This document shows, piece after piece, positions 29,201 to 38,218 of a stretch of 64,000 nt of DNA (the first letter of the stretch is position 1; each line of letters opens with the position of its first letter). A model generated the notes under the pieces. That model was not told the origin of the DNA. It searched no databases and saw only the letters and a program-made list of their open reading frames with translations. Both the position numbers and the translations under genes were made by a program. Source of the stretch: Candidatus Thermoplasmatota archaeon (GTDB taxonomy: Archaea > Thermoplasmatota > SW-10-69-26 > JACQPN01 > JAJPHT01). The stretch is from NCBI GenBank assembly GCA_035540375.1, contig DATLGO010000004.1:1-64000 (forward strand). The letters run 5' to 3'.

Positions 29201-32200
29201 CAAGCGGCGCGCCGAGGGAAACGAGGGAGGCGTCGGGAACGGGCAGCGTCCACCGGTAGGACACGACGCGCCCGTCGGGGTCCTCGAGGTTCGCGAGGGC
29301 CGGTGTGGCGCGGTTGGGCGCGAAGACGACGGGCCTTCCCGGTTCGACGGGCCCGACCCAGACGAACGTCGCGTCCGGGGCCTCGTTCGCGCCGGCCGCG
29401 CGGCCGACGTTGAACCAGAACGGGCCGTAGTCCATCTCGTACACGAGGCCGGGAACGGGCGCGTCGCCCGCCTTGAGAACGGCCTCGATCTCGATCGCGT
29501 AGTCGCCCGTCTCGGGCAGGAGCCGCTCGGCCTCGGCGGCGTCGAGCGTGACGCGCAGCTTCTCGAACCGCGCGACGTCGAGGCCCACCTTGACGTCGAA
29601 GAAGCCGGGCGCCTTGGACGCGGCGAGCGTGACGCGCACGTCGCCCGCGGGCGGCTCCGGCTCGAAGGGCAGCACGGGCCCGTCGATCGCGTCGCGCGTC
29701 GCGACGAGCGCGCGGCCGCCGGTCTCGTTCACGAGCCACACGCGCACGCGGTGACCCTGCCCGAAGGTCGGAAGCGACATCTGGAGCCGGTCGAGGTCGT
29801 TCAGGATCTCGCTCATGGGCACGCGCACCGAGAGCAGCTTGCTTGCCGCCTCGAGGGTCGTGTCGAGGAGATCCTCGAGCGTGTAGCCGAGGTCGGCGAG
29901 CGTGTGCTCGCGGAGCCAGCGCACGTCCGAGGCGAAGGCGCCCGTCAGGTTCTCGTCGCCCACGAGCTTGCGGATCTCGCTCTCGGCGAGGTCGAGCTTG
30001 TCGAGCGTGACGTTGTTGAGGATGTAGCGCAGGAGCTCGAGGTCGACGCGCGGGAGCTGCGGATCCATGAGGACCTGGTAGCTTTCGACGCGGTTGCGGA
30101 CCGCGAAGTCGAAGGCGAGGTCGACGGAGGTCGGCGCCGCGTGGTCGCGCTCGAACCGGAAGCGGTGGATGAGGCGCTCGCCCGCGATCTGCCGGAGGGC
30201 CGGGGTGCCTTCGACGAGGTAGCGGTCGACGGGCGGCTCGCGGAAGCCGAACTGGCCGCGCTGGAGAGCCATCGTCGAGGCGCGGAGGAACTCGCGGATG
30301 ATGAGCTCCTCCTCGATGGAGACGCCGTCCTCGTCCATCGGCCCGCCCTGCGCGTTCTGCGTGATCTGGTCGAGCGTCGTCAGCACGGGCGTGGGCTCGC
30401 GCAGGCGCGACACGTGACTCACGTTCAGCCACTGCCCCTCCTCGCGGAGCACGCGGCGGAGGTCCTCGGGCAGGCGCTCGAGGTCGGAGTCGGCGGGCGT
30501 GACGACGAGCGCGCGCCGCCGCTGGATGCCGTCCGTCACGAGCGCGGCCGCCTCGGTCACGAGGTCCTGCTTGTTGAAGGTGAACCAATTGGCGCTGCCG
30601 GGCGGGACCTCGATGAGCACGGCGCGCGAGCCGACGTGGACCTCGCCCGGGGCCGGGTCGAGGATGGCGTCCACGCGCCCGATCGTGAAATTGACCGGCG
30701 TGTCCTTCGGGATCACGTCGCCCATGCCGTCCGCCATCGGATCGAACACGTACGCGGGATACGCGAGGCCCATGGGGTCGATCTCGCGCCGCTCCCAGTA
30801 GCTCTCCGTGAAGCCGGGATCCATGAACGTGTCCTCGACGATCGCGGGTCCGCGGCCGTCCGTCTGGCGGTGCTCCGTGACGTGGCCCGCGAGGTCCCGG
30901 CCCACGAACGAGAGGCCGTGGCCGCCGGGCGGTCTCAGGAAGCGGCCGCTCCACGTTCCGAATCCGCGGTGGTCGAGACGGCAGGCGAGACCGGCGATGC
31001 CGCCCGCGGCGTCGGGATACGCGTACGTGCCCACGTCGTTCGAGAAGCGGAACCCGGCGCCGTCGCGCCACCACGCGGGGTTGACGCCCGGGACGGTCGG
31101 GAGGCCCGCCGGCGTGCCGAGCGCGACCTCGCTTGTCGCAAGGAGGGTGCCGTTCGCGCGCGCGACCTTGAGGAGCCTCGGGTATTCGATGCGCCAGCCG
31201 GGGTAGCCGTTCGCGACCGGATCGATCGCGTCGAACGCGAAGCGGAAGACGACGTCGCGCGGGTTTGCGGTCCCGCCGAAGCTCGCCGCGGCGCGGCCCG
31301 TCGCGACGTCGACGAGCCCGCTCACGTTCGCGAGGACGGCGCTTGGCACGGGTTGCGAGGGATCGCGGCTGTCGCGCATCCAGACGGTGCGCCACGTGAC
31401 GCCGCCGTCGAGCGACGCCTCGACCGACAGGCGGTCGACGGGCGCGTGCGCCACGCGACCGCGCCCCGCGGGCTCGACGTCCTGGCGGTGCCGGATCACG
31501 AGGACGGGATCCTCGAACGGGACGTCGACCTCGAAGCTGAAGGCGCCGCGGGCGGGGCCCGCCGCCTCGTAGGTTCCCTTCGTGGCGTTGCGGAAGGCGA
31601 GGGCGGGAACGGGGGCCGCGCCCGCGGCGGGATCGATGACGTCGACGGTCGCGAGCATTCCCGAGGACGCGAAGCCCGGAAGCGACGCGGGCACGGCCGC
31701 GTACACGATGGGGTCGCCGACGGGCGTTTTGTTCTCGACGCGGACCTGGACGATCGACCAACCGCCGTGGCGGTTGTCGATCGCGTCCACCGAATCGAAA
31801 TCGAAGGCCACGGTGGCCTTGTCGCCGCCCTTCGTGAAAGCGGAAAGCGGGACGCGGCTCTCGAACCAGGCGTCGCCGATCGCGTTCGAGGACGACCACG
31901 TCGCGGCGCGCGCGAGGGTCTCGAACGGGGGGCCGATGCTCACGGTCATGCGGTCGGGGTCGAGTGGCGCCGTCTGGGGCGCGCGCTCCACCTGCCAGGC
32001 GGCTTCGAAGGCGAGGAACCACTCGTCGCCCGGGTTCGGGTCCGCCGCGAGGGCGGCGCCGGAGGCGGGACCGATGCGGAGGGCGCCCTGCGGAATGCGC
32101 GCGCGGGCGGGCGTGTCGACCTCGACCCAGGCGGAGGCGAGCTCCTCGGTCGCCTGCAGGCCGGCCGAGACGTCGCGCGACTCGACGCGCGCGTGCGGCG

Positions 32201-35200
32201 CCGTCACGCGGAGGCCCGCGGGAACGTTGTCGGGGTCGATGAAGAGGTGGATCATGCCGAAGTTCAGGTGCTCGAACCCGATCTCCCAATAGACCTCCTC
32301 CCGCGAGGGGGCGGAGAGCCCGCTCTCGTCGTTGTCGCGGTAGGCCTTCTCGCCCCAGGGCGAGACGGCCTCCGGGACGTCGTCCACGCTCGGCTCGAGG
32401 TCGAAGATGTTGTAGCAGCGGCCGGAGTCGAAGTCGCCCGCGACGACCGCCTCCTCGGGTTTGTCGATCTTCGTGATGTCGTAGACCGCGCGGTAGTACG
32501 TGCAGCGCCAGAAGATGTTCACGGATTCGCCGGAATCTCCCGTCATCACCGGGACCCCGGTGATCGCTCGGCCGTTCACGTTCCAGGTCTGGGACCGGTT
32601 GTAGAACGGCTGCTCGTAGAGCCCGCGGCCCGGCGGCTTGATCTGGTCGGCCACCGCGTGGTGGTCGCCCGCGAGCACGAGGTCGGGGACGAGCGTGTAA
32701 TTGCGCAGGTCGATGACGCTCGTGTATCGCGCGATGTCCTCGAGGCGTCCCGTGAGGGGGTTGAGGACGGGGTGGTGCTCCATGAAATGCGTCGTGAAGA
32801 GCCGCTGCGAGGCGGGGTTCACGGCGAACCCCGTCGGGTTGGGATTCGGCACCGCGGCGGCGTTCGGGACGAGGTCGCGGCCGATGACGTGCGCCTCGGG
32901 AATGGCCCAGTCGATGCGGTTCTCCTCGAGCTGCGCCGCCATGACGAAGTCGCTGAGAAGGTGTCCCCCGTACACCTCGAAGGTGTAGGGATTCACGTTC
33001 AGATGGTGGGGCATGAAGTCCATCGACAGGAGCAGATTGGCCTGGAAGCCGGTCGTCACCATCGGGGGCACGACGCACGTCGTGCGCGGCACCTTGTCGG
33101 CGGGCTTGCCGATGATCGGCAGGTCGTTTTTCTTGGACATCTCCTTGTGGCAGGGGACGCTTCCGCCGCTCCGCTGGATGATGCTCAGCCAGCCGGGCAC
33201 GAGCGGCGCGTTGTCGTGGTTGCCGAGGTTCGAGATGTAGATGTTGCCGTCGCCGGGGTTGATCCAGATGTCGAAGGGCTGCAGCAGGCGCGGACGGACC
33301 TCGTACCAATAGTCGAGGAGGAGCGGACCCACGGGCTCGCGGATGATGAACACGTGGTGCTCGTTGCTCACGCCCGCGTAGTCGACCTGGATGGGCGTGG
33401 CGCGCGGATAATGGATCGGCTCGACGTCGTCGCAGTGCCAGGGGTGCTTGCCGCCGGCCTCCTTCTCCTTGCCGCGGGCCTCCCACGGATCCTCGCCCTC
33501 GGCGAGGTGGAAGAGCCAGTCGTCGGCGCTGTAGCGGACGCAGTAATCGAGCCACGTCGCGGTCCCGACGGCGCTTCCCGCCCCGGCGATCGGGATCATG
33601 GAGCGGACCGAGGCTTCGAGCGTGGGCGTGTCGACCGTGCCGTCCTCGAGGCCCACGAGGGAGCCGTCGCGCGCCGCGCCGAGCCACTTCTCAAGGAATT
33701 TCGCCGACGCGTTCGTGAAGGAGTGGTCCTCCTCCGCGAGGTCGACGAGGTCGGCCACGAACGCCTCCGTGCGGCCGGGCCAGCGCGCCTCGAGCGAGGC
33801 GAAGACCTCGACGACCGCCGGTGGCCGCTCGGGGGGCGTCACGCGCTCGATCGTCGCGAGCGACTTCTCGAGGAAGGCGAGGTCGTCGCGGCTTGTCAAC
33901 CGGTCGAACCACCGGTCGCGGAACGCGTCCGCCGCGGCCGGGAAGCTCGCGGGCTCGACGAGGAAGAGGTCGCGGAAGTCCTGGACGAGGTCGGCCCACG
34001 TCGTGTCCTCGAGGATGCGGCGCGTCATGGATTCCACGAGAGGCGAGACGAAGCCGAGGCGGTCGTCGCCCGCGCGCGTCGCCGCGGGCGCGTTGAACTC
34101 GAACCAGCCGCCGATCTCGTTGCCTTCCGGCAGGCGCGTCGAGTCCGGGTCGTGGTAGAGCGTGAGGTCGCGCGGGACCGCGTGGAGGCTCGACGCATCG
34201 AGCGTCACGGCCTGCACCGTGGGACCCTTGAGCTGCACCGAGGCCTTGTCGGTCGAGAAGCCCCGCTTCCCGTTGTGGAGGAGGAGCGAGAGCGTGTTCG
34301 ATTCGCGGTTGACGACGAATACGCTCCCGTCGCGCACGTCCACGTCCACGCTGATGGGATGCATGCCGTCGACGGGGCCGCCGACGTCCATGGGATAGGC
34401 CTTGCTCGCAAGGAGCACCTCGCCGCGCCCGCCGGGGCACGCGGCGTCACGCTTCGTCGCCGCGCACGACTCGGGCCCGGGTCCGCCCTTCGTGAGGTAA
34501 GGATTGTTGAACTTGGCGCTCGCGGGGTTGCCGTCGATGAAATGGATGGTCCAATCCGCGAGCATCCGGACGTCGGGATCGTTGAGCTGCCAGTAATGCG
34601 TGACGTACACGAGGCCCGTCACGGGGTTGTACACGACGTCGTGCGGACCGACCGAGACGTTCCCCACGATCTCGATGTAGCGCTCCCAGGCGTCGAGCTC
34701 CGCGTCGGCCTCGGCGACGTGCTTGCGGTGCTCGTCCCGGAGCACGGGATAGGGGACGAGGTTGTTCGTGTCGATGCGTCGCCGGATCTTCACCTCGATG
34801 TCCGAGGTCACCTCGAGGTACCGGATGAACCAGTCGCAGCGCCATCCGTCGCCGTCGCCGAGGCGCGAGGGATTGGATCGCGAGTAGAGGCCGGGCGAGT
34901 GGATGGCGTCGTAGCGCGCGAGGCGGCGCGTGTCGTAGGCGCAGAACTCGTTCGCGAACTCCGCGTCGTGCCAGAGGCGCGCGTCGATGCCGGTGAACGC
35001 GAGGAAGCACGCCCACCCGGTCGCGCCGGGCGGCGGGGGGTTCGAGACGACGGGCGGGTCCGTGCGCGCGGTGATGTAGGCGAGGGCGTCGTTCAGGTCC
35101 TTGTCCCAGAGGAACGACGTGTCGAGGCGGTCGCTCCAGCGGGCGCCCGCCGCGCGGTCGAAGCAATAGCGGTGGATGGTGTCGAGGGAACGCGCGAAGC

Positions 35201-36212
35201 GGTCCTCGACCTCGCGCGCGCCGAGCAGGAGGCTCGACGCATAGTAGAGGACGGCTTCGCGCGAGAAGACCGCGTTGTCGTCGAGCAGGAGCACGCGATA
35301 GCCCGTGCGCTCCTCGTACGAGGCGACCTTGCCCCAATCGACGACGTTGAGATTGACGATCGCGACCTTGCCCTGGTGCGAGAGCGCGGTGTAGATCCAG
35401 TTCAGCTCCGTGTTGAAGTCGAGGCCGTGGGGGCCGAGGTGGCCGTGGCCCTCGACCGAGCCCGTGAAGTCGACCGCGGTCGAGGTGTCGCCGATCGCGG
35501 CCCCGGTCGCGTTCACGCCGCGGCGGTGCGGGTCCTGCTCGTGGTAGTCGGCTTCGCCCCAGCCCGGCTCGTCCTCGAAGAACGGCTGGTAGCGGCATTG
35601 GCTCGACGCGAGGATCTGCTTCGAAAGCGGGAGGGACTTGAGGTCGACGCTCTTGCGCTCGCCTTCGGGCGTCGTATACGACACGACGGGGAGGTCGCGC
35701 GCGTTCTCGAGCACCTGCTTCTTCGCGGAGCACACGGCGTCGATGTTCTCGCGCGTCACGCCGCGGTCCTCCAGCACCTGGAACATGAGCTCCTCGGCCG
35801 AGCGGAGGCCGAGCGCCTCGTAGTATTCGGGCTGCTCGTCGTACTGGCGCTCGAAATACGAGCGGTAGAGGTGGCCGAGGCTCCCGAAGTGGTCGCCGTT
35901 CGAGTGCGCGGAGAAGTAGGCCGCGTAGAGGTCGTGCTCGCACGTGAAGCCCGTGAGCGGGTTCGGGGAGGAGGCGTGGAGACACGGCGTGAGGTTCAGG
36001 CCGACGGTGCCGAGCCGCAGGAACGTGTTCGACCGGTGGAGGGTCGGAGGCTCGACGGCGGACAGCATGCCGTGCGAGACGGGCGACGACGGCGTCCCTT
36101 CGCGCACGCGGTCGAATCCGCCGTGGGACATCGCAAGGTTCGCCCCGAACAGGAGGGCGATCGCCATGAAGGCCGCGAGCTGACGCTGACGCTGGTTGAA
36201 TGGCCCGACCAA
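23250..36212 (-). CDS. giant secreted protein (4,320 aa) with N-terminal propeller-like region
   Basis: Exported giant, function unknown. TTG at 36212 is taken as start: GGGGAGG lies 8 nt upstream and the signal peptide follows (LAAFMAIALLFGANLAMS, then HGG). An internal ATG at codon 16 is the alternative. Residues 280-1270 contain repeats of the NHL/YVTN propeller kind, such as PHDVVYNPVTGLVYVTHYW, SVDVDVRDGSVFVVN, FDIWINPGDGNIYISNLG and GFAVNPASQRLFTTHF. A beta-rich middle follows, a PKD-like domain at about 2275-2415, a charged all-helical, coiled-coil-like segment at about 2730-2880, jelly-roll/Fn3-like modules (3120-3240, 3590-3700) and a Cys-containing C-terminal lectin-like region. No membrane anchor is seen. 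It lies 144 nt downstream of the anchored propeller gene and overlaps the 5,280-aa gene by 4 nt. Co-secretion and physical association of the two giants is inference. Confidence 0.88.
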   Translation of the reverse strand: MVGPFNQRQRQLAAFMAIALLFGANLAMSHGGFDRVREGTPSSPVSHGMLSAVEPPTLHRSNTFLRLGTVGLNLTPCLHASSPNPLTGFTCEHDLYAAYFSAHSNGDHFGSLGHLYRSYFERQYDEQPEYYEALGLRSAEELMFQVLEDRGVTRENIDAVCSAKKQVLENARDLPVVSYTTPEGERKSVDLKSLPLSKQILASSQCRYQPFFEDEPGWGEADYHEQDPHRRGVNATGAAIGDTSTAVDFTGSVEGHGHLGPHGLDFNTELNWIYTALSHQGKVAIVNLNVVDWGKVASYEERTGYRVLLLDDNAVFSREAVLYYASSLLLGAREVEDRFARSLDTIHRYCFDRAAGARWSDRLDTSFLWDKDLNDALAYITARTDPPVVSNPPPPGATGWACFLAFTGIDARLWHDAEFANEFCAYDTRRLARYDAIHSPGLYSRSNPSRLGDGDGWRCDWFIRYLEVTSDIEVKIRRRIDTNNLVPYPVLRDEHRKHVAEADAELDAWERYIEIVGNVSVGPHDVVYNPVTGLVYVTHYWQLNDPDVRMLADWTIHFIDGNPASAKFNNPYLTKGGPGPESCAATKRDAACPGGRGEVLLASKAYPMDVGGPVDGMHPISVDVDVRDGSVFVVNRESNTLSLLLHNGKRGFSTDKASVQLKGPTVQAVTLDASSLHAVPRDLTLYHDPDSTRLPEGNEIGGWFEFNAPAATRAGDDRLGFVSPLVESMTRRILEDTTWADLVQDFRDLFLVEPASFPAAADAFRDRWFDRLTSRDDLAFLEKSLATIERVTPPERPPAVVEVFASLEARWPGRTEAFVADLVDLAEEDHSFTNASAKFLEKWLGAARDGSLVGLEDGTVDTPTLEASVRSMIPIAGAGSAVGTATWLDYCVRYSADDWLFHLAEGEDPWEARGKEKEAGGKHPWHCDDVEPIHYPRATPIQVDYAGVSNEHHVFIIREPVGPLLLDYWYEVRPRLLQPFDIWINPGDGNIYISNLGNHDNAPLVPGWLSIIQRSGGSVPCHKEMSKKNDLPIIGKPADKVPRTTCVVPPMVTTGFQANLLLSMDFMPHHLNVNPYTFEVYGGHLLSDFVMAAQLEENRIDWAIPEAHVIGRDLVPNAAAVPNPNPTGFAVNPASQRLFTTHFMEHHPVLNPLTGRLEDIARYTSVIDLRNYTLVPDLVLAGDHHAVADQIKPPGRGLYEQPFYNRSQTWNVNGRAITGVPVMTGDSGESVNIFWRCTYYRAVYDITKIDKPEEAVVAGDFDSGRCYNIFDLEPSVDDVPEAVSPWGEKAYRDNDESGLSAPSREEVYWEIGFEHLNFGMIHLFIDPDNVPAGLRVTAPHARVESRDVSAGLQATEELASAWVEVDTPARARIPQGALRIGPASGAALAADPNPGDEWFLAFEAAWQVERAPQTAPLDPDRMTVSIGPPFETLARAATWSSSNAIGDAWFESRVPLSAFTKGGDKATVAFDFDSVDAIDNRHGGWSIVQVRVENKTPVGDPIVYAAVPASLPGFASSGMLATVDVIDPAAGAAPVPALAFRNATKGTYEAAGPARGAFSFEVDVPFEDPVLVIRHRQDVEPAGRGRVAHAPVDRLSVEASLDGGVTWRTVWMRDSRDPSQPVPSAVLANVSGLVDVATGRAAASFGGTANPRDVVFRFAFDAIDPVANGYPGWRIEYPRLLKVARANGTLLATSEVALGTPAGLPTVPGVNPAWWRDGAGFRFSNDVGTYAYPDAAGGIAGLACRLDHRGFGTWSGRFLRPPGGHGLSFVGRDLAGHVTEHRQTDGRGPAIVEDTFMDPGFTESYWERREIDPMGLAYPAYVFDPMADGMGDVIPKDTPVNFTIGRVDAILDPAPGEVHVGSRAVLIEVPPGSANWFTFNKQDLVTEAAALVTDGIQRRRALVVTPADSDLERLPEDLRRVLREEGQWLNVSHVSRLREPTPVLTTLDQITQNAQGGPMDEDGVSIEEELIIREFLRASTMALQRGQFGFREPPVDRYLVEGTPALRQIAGERLIHRFRFERDHAAPTSVDLAFDFAVRNRVESYQVLMDPQLPRVDLELLRYILNNVTLDKLDLAESEIRKLVGDENLTGAFASDVRWLREHTLADLGYTLEDLLDTTLEAASKLLSVRVPMSEILNDLDRLQMSLPTFGQGHRVRVWLVNETGGRALVATRDAIDGPVLPFEPEPPAGDVRVTLAASKAPGFFDVKVGLDVARFEKLRVTLDAAEAERLLPETGDYAIEIEAVLKAGDAPVPGLVYEMDYGPFWFNVGRAAGANEAPDATFVWVGPVEPGRPVVFAPNRATPALANLEDPDGRVVSYRWTLPVPDASLVSLGAPLAPDANDDPADDFFTNALATGFGRNLRRLTVEETADGIVVAYEADGCFTPSVTATFPSAGAHVVKLEVTDDGGRVATRQETVVVGASRRAPELLVDPWVEDGAGPQRVAWQADTGALVLSARGRTLDLDLSDPTPEMLAILENAAKTSREVIEAVKTDPLSIPDILLDSLVVRPATVRVVTTESQDASAGVRMQIRLGAMPESLDVLRDSLASAKAVGTGADRFARTSATNRTIVVRNLADLTEDAFAEVTKLLHAGLLEAYVFTYALHPEKADGSADLSKTLARMTFMDTGAGVVFLVGYEVVDDVETIVDFEGSEEERELREALARLDAIVPFGRYLVAAKHLEREGEDLARALPLVTALEKDVASIIGEPTLFRGLETAFGASKAQVVARGQRIAAVDLTLNAITAEARLHVEEVSDAALALADARRAEIARWAGNAMTNVTLDSVAEREAAYRLHVQSQRDAALAEVAAADENGKLAVAELLAANDALLAWAEDWVDAIERRDVRELDERVMSARRNATLAMRELLNATAAAYERVDPKRFIAVFDGSVSGLRLGAPSQSQVVLGYDASTRAAFVRVGDRILDEGTVNLPPAQRVHASMTFTSIGAHSAEIDAIWGGRGGTLIDGFNGVMKPMWSVVTTDHPGTRASAAAEPRDATRPSASVHTTWVTRSPEGLASDALEAFVNRRRAAEDARASLPDASAARRPDAFHRATDTARTLDQVPEAVALRADHPEVHLATVDLAPGAVQEISVSAGGAKGAPTVGPPLGAPPAPFVFDARLHRAPGLAEKLQVSFQPSGLANPAVAYYEVFASPRPDGKAVKLGHVTPGYRALEGPIGEADWRPGVDFVTFETSTLDPAFDREWRYITVRGVNKDGLAGESSLPYRVRPALLEERFALHREGRLAPSTGVEPVYESGEIRLDPWGLVDARLDTCLGDMVEITRETSFPHDAHQARWSRALRIQERGLDTLFSILNQLNRDLDAVPMNLASIDQPLASVDLDLCPSVEKLAQQLNGLATETILQALAIGETDPSLPPLRVNPPVGSGNAEVNLAFHDALAGLLADRRIDLSIEDILHGTPATVTWRTAEVTGPYHARVRFLVPGLQPGLFNALIPGDRFHLVQLGRATGGAFEETLRVDLDPHILAPLDPEGAVSWVSALPDPVGAVVGNKLPLSYGIAAGDTATNREIVGGAHPDRWHTIDVYAPAKDADVYAVALDGQFVGQFRTTSGAVPNALRIGGTHIPIEVLVDDIRFGDAIKPPAPVLEAVKVPENHDFATVRWYMPEDGGAPLVDFNLLRRDLDANASAEIVATTAAGHLRALSDPTSHGLPVGTRLAYAVQGVNALGPGLDQVGPPSDARAVVMPAMIPVAADASIAHRHGSPSEDRRVFEGAPTLQVGGAGGTVWRSVLKVNASSIADARGRAIAPSEMGAATFLVYATQNGEAVSSAISRPPTLEELLMTLGYSENLAESAFDTIEIETAEEASYWADKLVPGGGSYVREVFGNEAYDAFLHAFIGTFVVPAIPCPDDLIQGATGLGAACTPADPEPLHFDLGCKDVSRDLELQETAFNCAENAIGAYVSGSTGFDTRHLSWANQPRTEYWRGDDGIDRQGTRSETWRRYDLLPALRRDGDGDLAVTLRKQAEHVPSGAAVYAAREARTWLDDALGVEGRGPGARMLPWADGRGPDAFPWAAPASSGVRSVKLGGIGDIASLGFAPDGVATVPFDAPIKMDVFIPEGEAPRQIGLKISGSVVTRAEGTAGRSCGVYGRYDGPALVTWGDELVVLDPATGALTLDHDGELDHGANLLHPRENFTGLHAGGVPLQRGRWVTLTFDTGQLALEVAAQRFQRDRSIVERVLDALETFRGPDTSLWLPRHLGDARAIYERLRPVTFTERVDSVGGFRHKDIVDKEPYDYHIPSWVFLFQNYDKFILPWHCGLAITSIEVFAVGGTVYVDRLGPDIAPRLRVDAVLDRPDPIFGGGSS

Positions 36213-36356
36213 GGGCTGAACCTCCCCGATGGATGCGCCCGGGAAGGCCCGACGCGGGCCGGTCTCCCCGAACGAGTCTCCCTACCGAGCCGGGATATCG
36301 GACATGGCGACGATAAGGGTTGCCGTCCGCCGGTTAAAACGAGGCCTCGCCACGGG

Positions 36357-38099
36357 TCAGGGGCGGCCCCGGTCCGGTGCGACCGGTTCGAGTTCGACCT
36401 CGGGCCGCACCAATTCGACCTTGACCTTCCACCGGCGGCGCGCGAGGGCGCGCAGACGCTCCAGGGGGAGACGCCCGCGGACCCATGCGCGGGCGAAGAG
36501 CAGCGCCACGATGAGGAGGACGACCGCGACGAGGGCGATGAAGCCCGGATTGTCGATGAAGAAGGCGAGCGTCGCGCGGGCGTACGCGAAGGACACGCGC
36601 TCGAGGTCGAGGCCCTGGACGGGCGGCGCCATGCCGAAGGAGAGGCGCGCGTAGAGCGGGGCGCCGACGGCGTAGATCGCCCGCACCTGGAGGACGTGAG
36701 GGCCGGGACGGAAGTCGCCGGGCTTCAGGGTGACCGTGAACTCGGAGGCGGGCGGAATCTCCGTGTATCGGATGCCGTCCGTCGTCCATGCGAGGCTCAC
36801 GGGGGGACCCCATTCGCCCGGGGAGAAGGATCCGCGCACCACGACGTCGTTCCGCGTGAGGATGACGTTCGCCGTGACCGGCGGGTCGACGATGAGCAGC
36901 CGGGGCGCGCGCACGAGCGCGTGCGGACTCGGCCGGAAGGTCACGAGATCGAGGCCCGTGCCGTTCGCGAGCACGGCGTAGACGCGCTCGCCGTCGGTGT
37001 ACGGCCCCGCGTGGATCTTGAGCGTTCCCGTGAGCTGGACGCGCTGGCCGTTCGAGAGGTTCGCGGCGAAGATGAGGTTGTCCTTGCCGTCGTCCTCCTT
37101 CCACACGGCGAGGTCGCCCGCGATCGCCGGCGGGTGGCTCGACTTGAACGCGATCTGCATGTCGCGCACCGTCTTCGAGGCGGGGTCGAAGCGGAGGAGA
37201 CGCCACGCGCCGTCGCGCTGCTCGAGGTAGTGGATCGACTTCCCGTCCGAGACGGGCACGCTCGGCGCCGTGGGGCCCCGCGTGATGATGCCGGTTCGAC
37301 CCGTCGCGACGTCGAACCACGCAAGCTCCCACACGCCGTACTGGCTCGCGCGCCACACGACGACGCCGCCCGCGACGACCGGGTCCGTCTGGCGCGAGGG
37401 ACCGCTCGCGGCGACGATTGCGGGCGACCCGTCGAGCCGGCGCGCGTGGATGTCCCACGTGAGCTTGTTGTTGTTGTCCTGCCACGCGACGACGCCGCCC
37501 GCGACCGCGGGCGTGAGCTCGTCGAGGGACCCGTTCGAGACGCGGACGAGGCCGTTCGTGTCGAAATCGAGCGCCCAGATGTCGCCGCGGCGACGGTCGC
37601 GGTGGTCCACCCACACGGCCGTTTTGCCGTCGAAGTCGAGGTCGCGCTTCGCGCTCGAGACGTTCGTGACGAAAAGGCCCGTGCCGGCCTCGACGTTGTG
37701 CGCGTACACGTCGACCGCCCGCGTACCGGGACGCGTCGCGAGCCACACGGCCCACGGGTGCGCGAGGCGGACCTCGCGGTCGAGGATGACGGACGCGGGG
37801 GCCGGGACGGGGACGGCGGCGACCTTCCCCCACCACCACGACTCCGCGTGGAGGGAAAGCCACGGGCTCTGGTTCACGTACGCGCGGAGGGCGCGGCGCT
37901 TCGCCTCCTCGAACTGCTTGCGCTTCTCGGTCGCGTTCGGCTCGTCCTCGGGGTGGTCGTGGGGCTCGCCGCCCCCATGCGCGAGCGCAACCGGCACGGG
38001 CGCGAAGAGGGCCGGGACGAGGAGGAGCGCGAGGAGGGCGAGGGCGCCGGCCCTGGGGGCGCCTCGGCTCCGCTCGCGGACCTTTGTCAACGTGACCAC
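36357..38099 (-). CDS. membrane-anchored TolB-like beta-propeller protein
   Basis: A 580-aa cell-surface protein. A signal peptide (residues about 15-40, ending VALA) is followed by a His-rich mature N-terminus (HGGGEPHDHPEDE). Residues about 90-400 carry propeller blades of the TolB/WD40-like type, each with a strand motif such as PAVAGGVVAWQDNN, PVVAGGVVVWRAS or PAIAGDLAVWKEDD. An Ig-like domain follows (about 400-510), then one transmembrane helix (IALVAVVLLIVALLFA, about 532-550) and a basic cytoplasmic tail. GTG at 38099 is chosen: a TATA-like box lies about 33 nt upstream and no separate ribosome binding site is seen, so the mRNA is probably leaderless. It is the first gene on the strand leading into the giant operon and may be the only membrane-tethered partner for the two giants. 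Confidence 0.82.
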   Translation of the reverse strand: MVTLTKVRERSRGAPRAGALALLALLLVPALFAPVPVALAHGGGEPHDHPEDEPNATEKRKQFEEAKRRALRAYVNQSPWLSLHAESWWWGKVAAVPVPAPASVILDREVRLAHPWAVWLATRPGTRAVDVYAHNVEAGTGLFVTNVSSAKRDLDFDGKTAVWVDHRDRRRGDIWALDFDTNGLVRVSNGSLDELTPAVAGGVVAWQDNNNKLTWDIHARRLDGSPAIVAASGPSRQTDPVVAGGVVVWRASQYGVWELAWFDVATGRTGIITRGPTAPSVPVSDGKSIHYLEQRDGAWRLLRFDPASKTVRDMQIAFKSSHPPAIAGDLAVWKEDDGKDNLIFAANLSNGQRVQLTGTLKIHAGPYTDGERVYAVLANGTGLDLVTFRPSPHALVRAPRLLIVDPPVTANVILTRNDVVVRGSFSPGEWGPPVSLAWTTDGIRYTEIPPASEFTVTLKPGDFRPGPHVLQVRAIYAVGAPLYARLSFGMAPPVQGLDLERVSFAYARATLAFFIDNPGFIALVAVVLLIVALLFARAWVRGRLPLERLRALARRRWKVKVELVRPEVELEPVAPDRGRP

Positions 38100-38127
38100 T
38101 CCAGCGGCTTTCCGTTCGCCCGTCCGC

Positions 38128-38135
38128 TCTTAAAG
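38128..38135 (-). promoter_or_regulatory. TATA-like box for the propeller gene and perhaps the giant operon
   Basis: CTTTAAGA on the minus strand, centred about 33 nt upstream of the GTG at 38099. If no promoter acts in the 144-nt gap at 36213-36356, this one would drive a transcript of about 31 kb. The gap does contain weak AT-rich candidates (around 36310-36340). Confidence 0.55.
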
Positions 38136-38187
38136 GTTGTTGCCCACCCGGCGCCCGCCGCCCGCGACCCCTCGCCGCCTTCGCCAC

Positions 38188-38195
38188 CTATAAGA
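38188..38195 (+). promoter_or_regulatory. TATA-like box for the permease gene
   Basis: CTATAAGA, centred about 28 nt upstream of the GTG at 38219, typical of a leaderless archaeal gene. It lies back-to-back with the propeller promoter in a 119-bp divergent spacer. Confidence 0.6.
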
Positions 38196-38218
38196 CCCGT
38201 TCCCCTCCTCGCCGGCGC

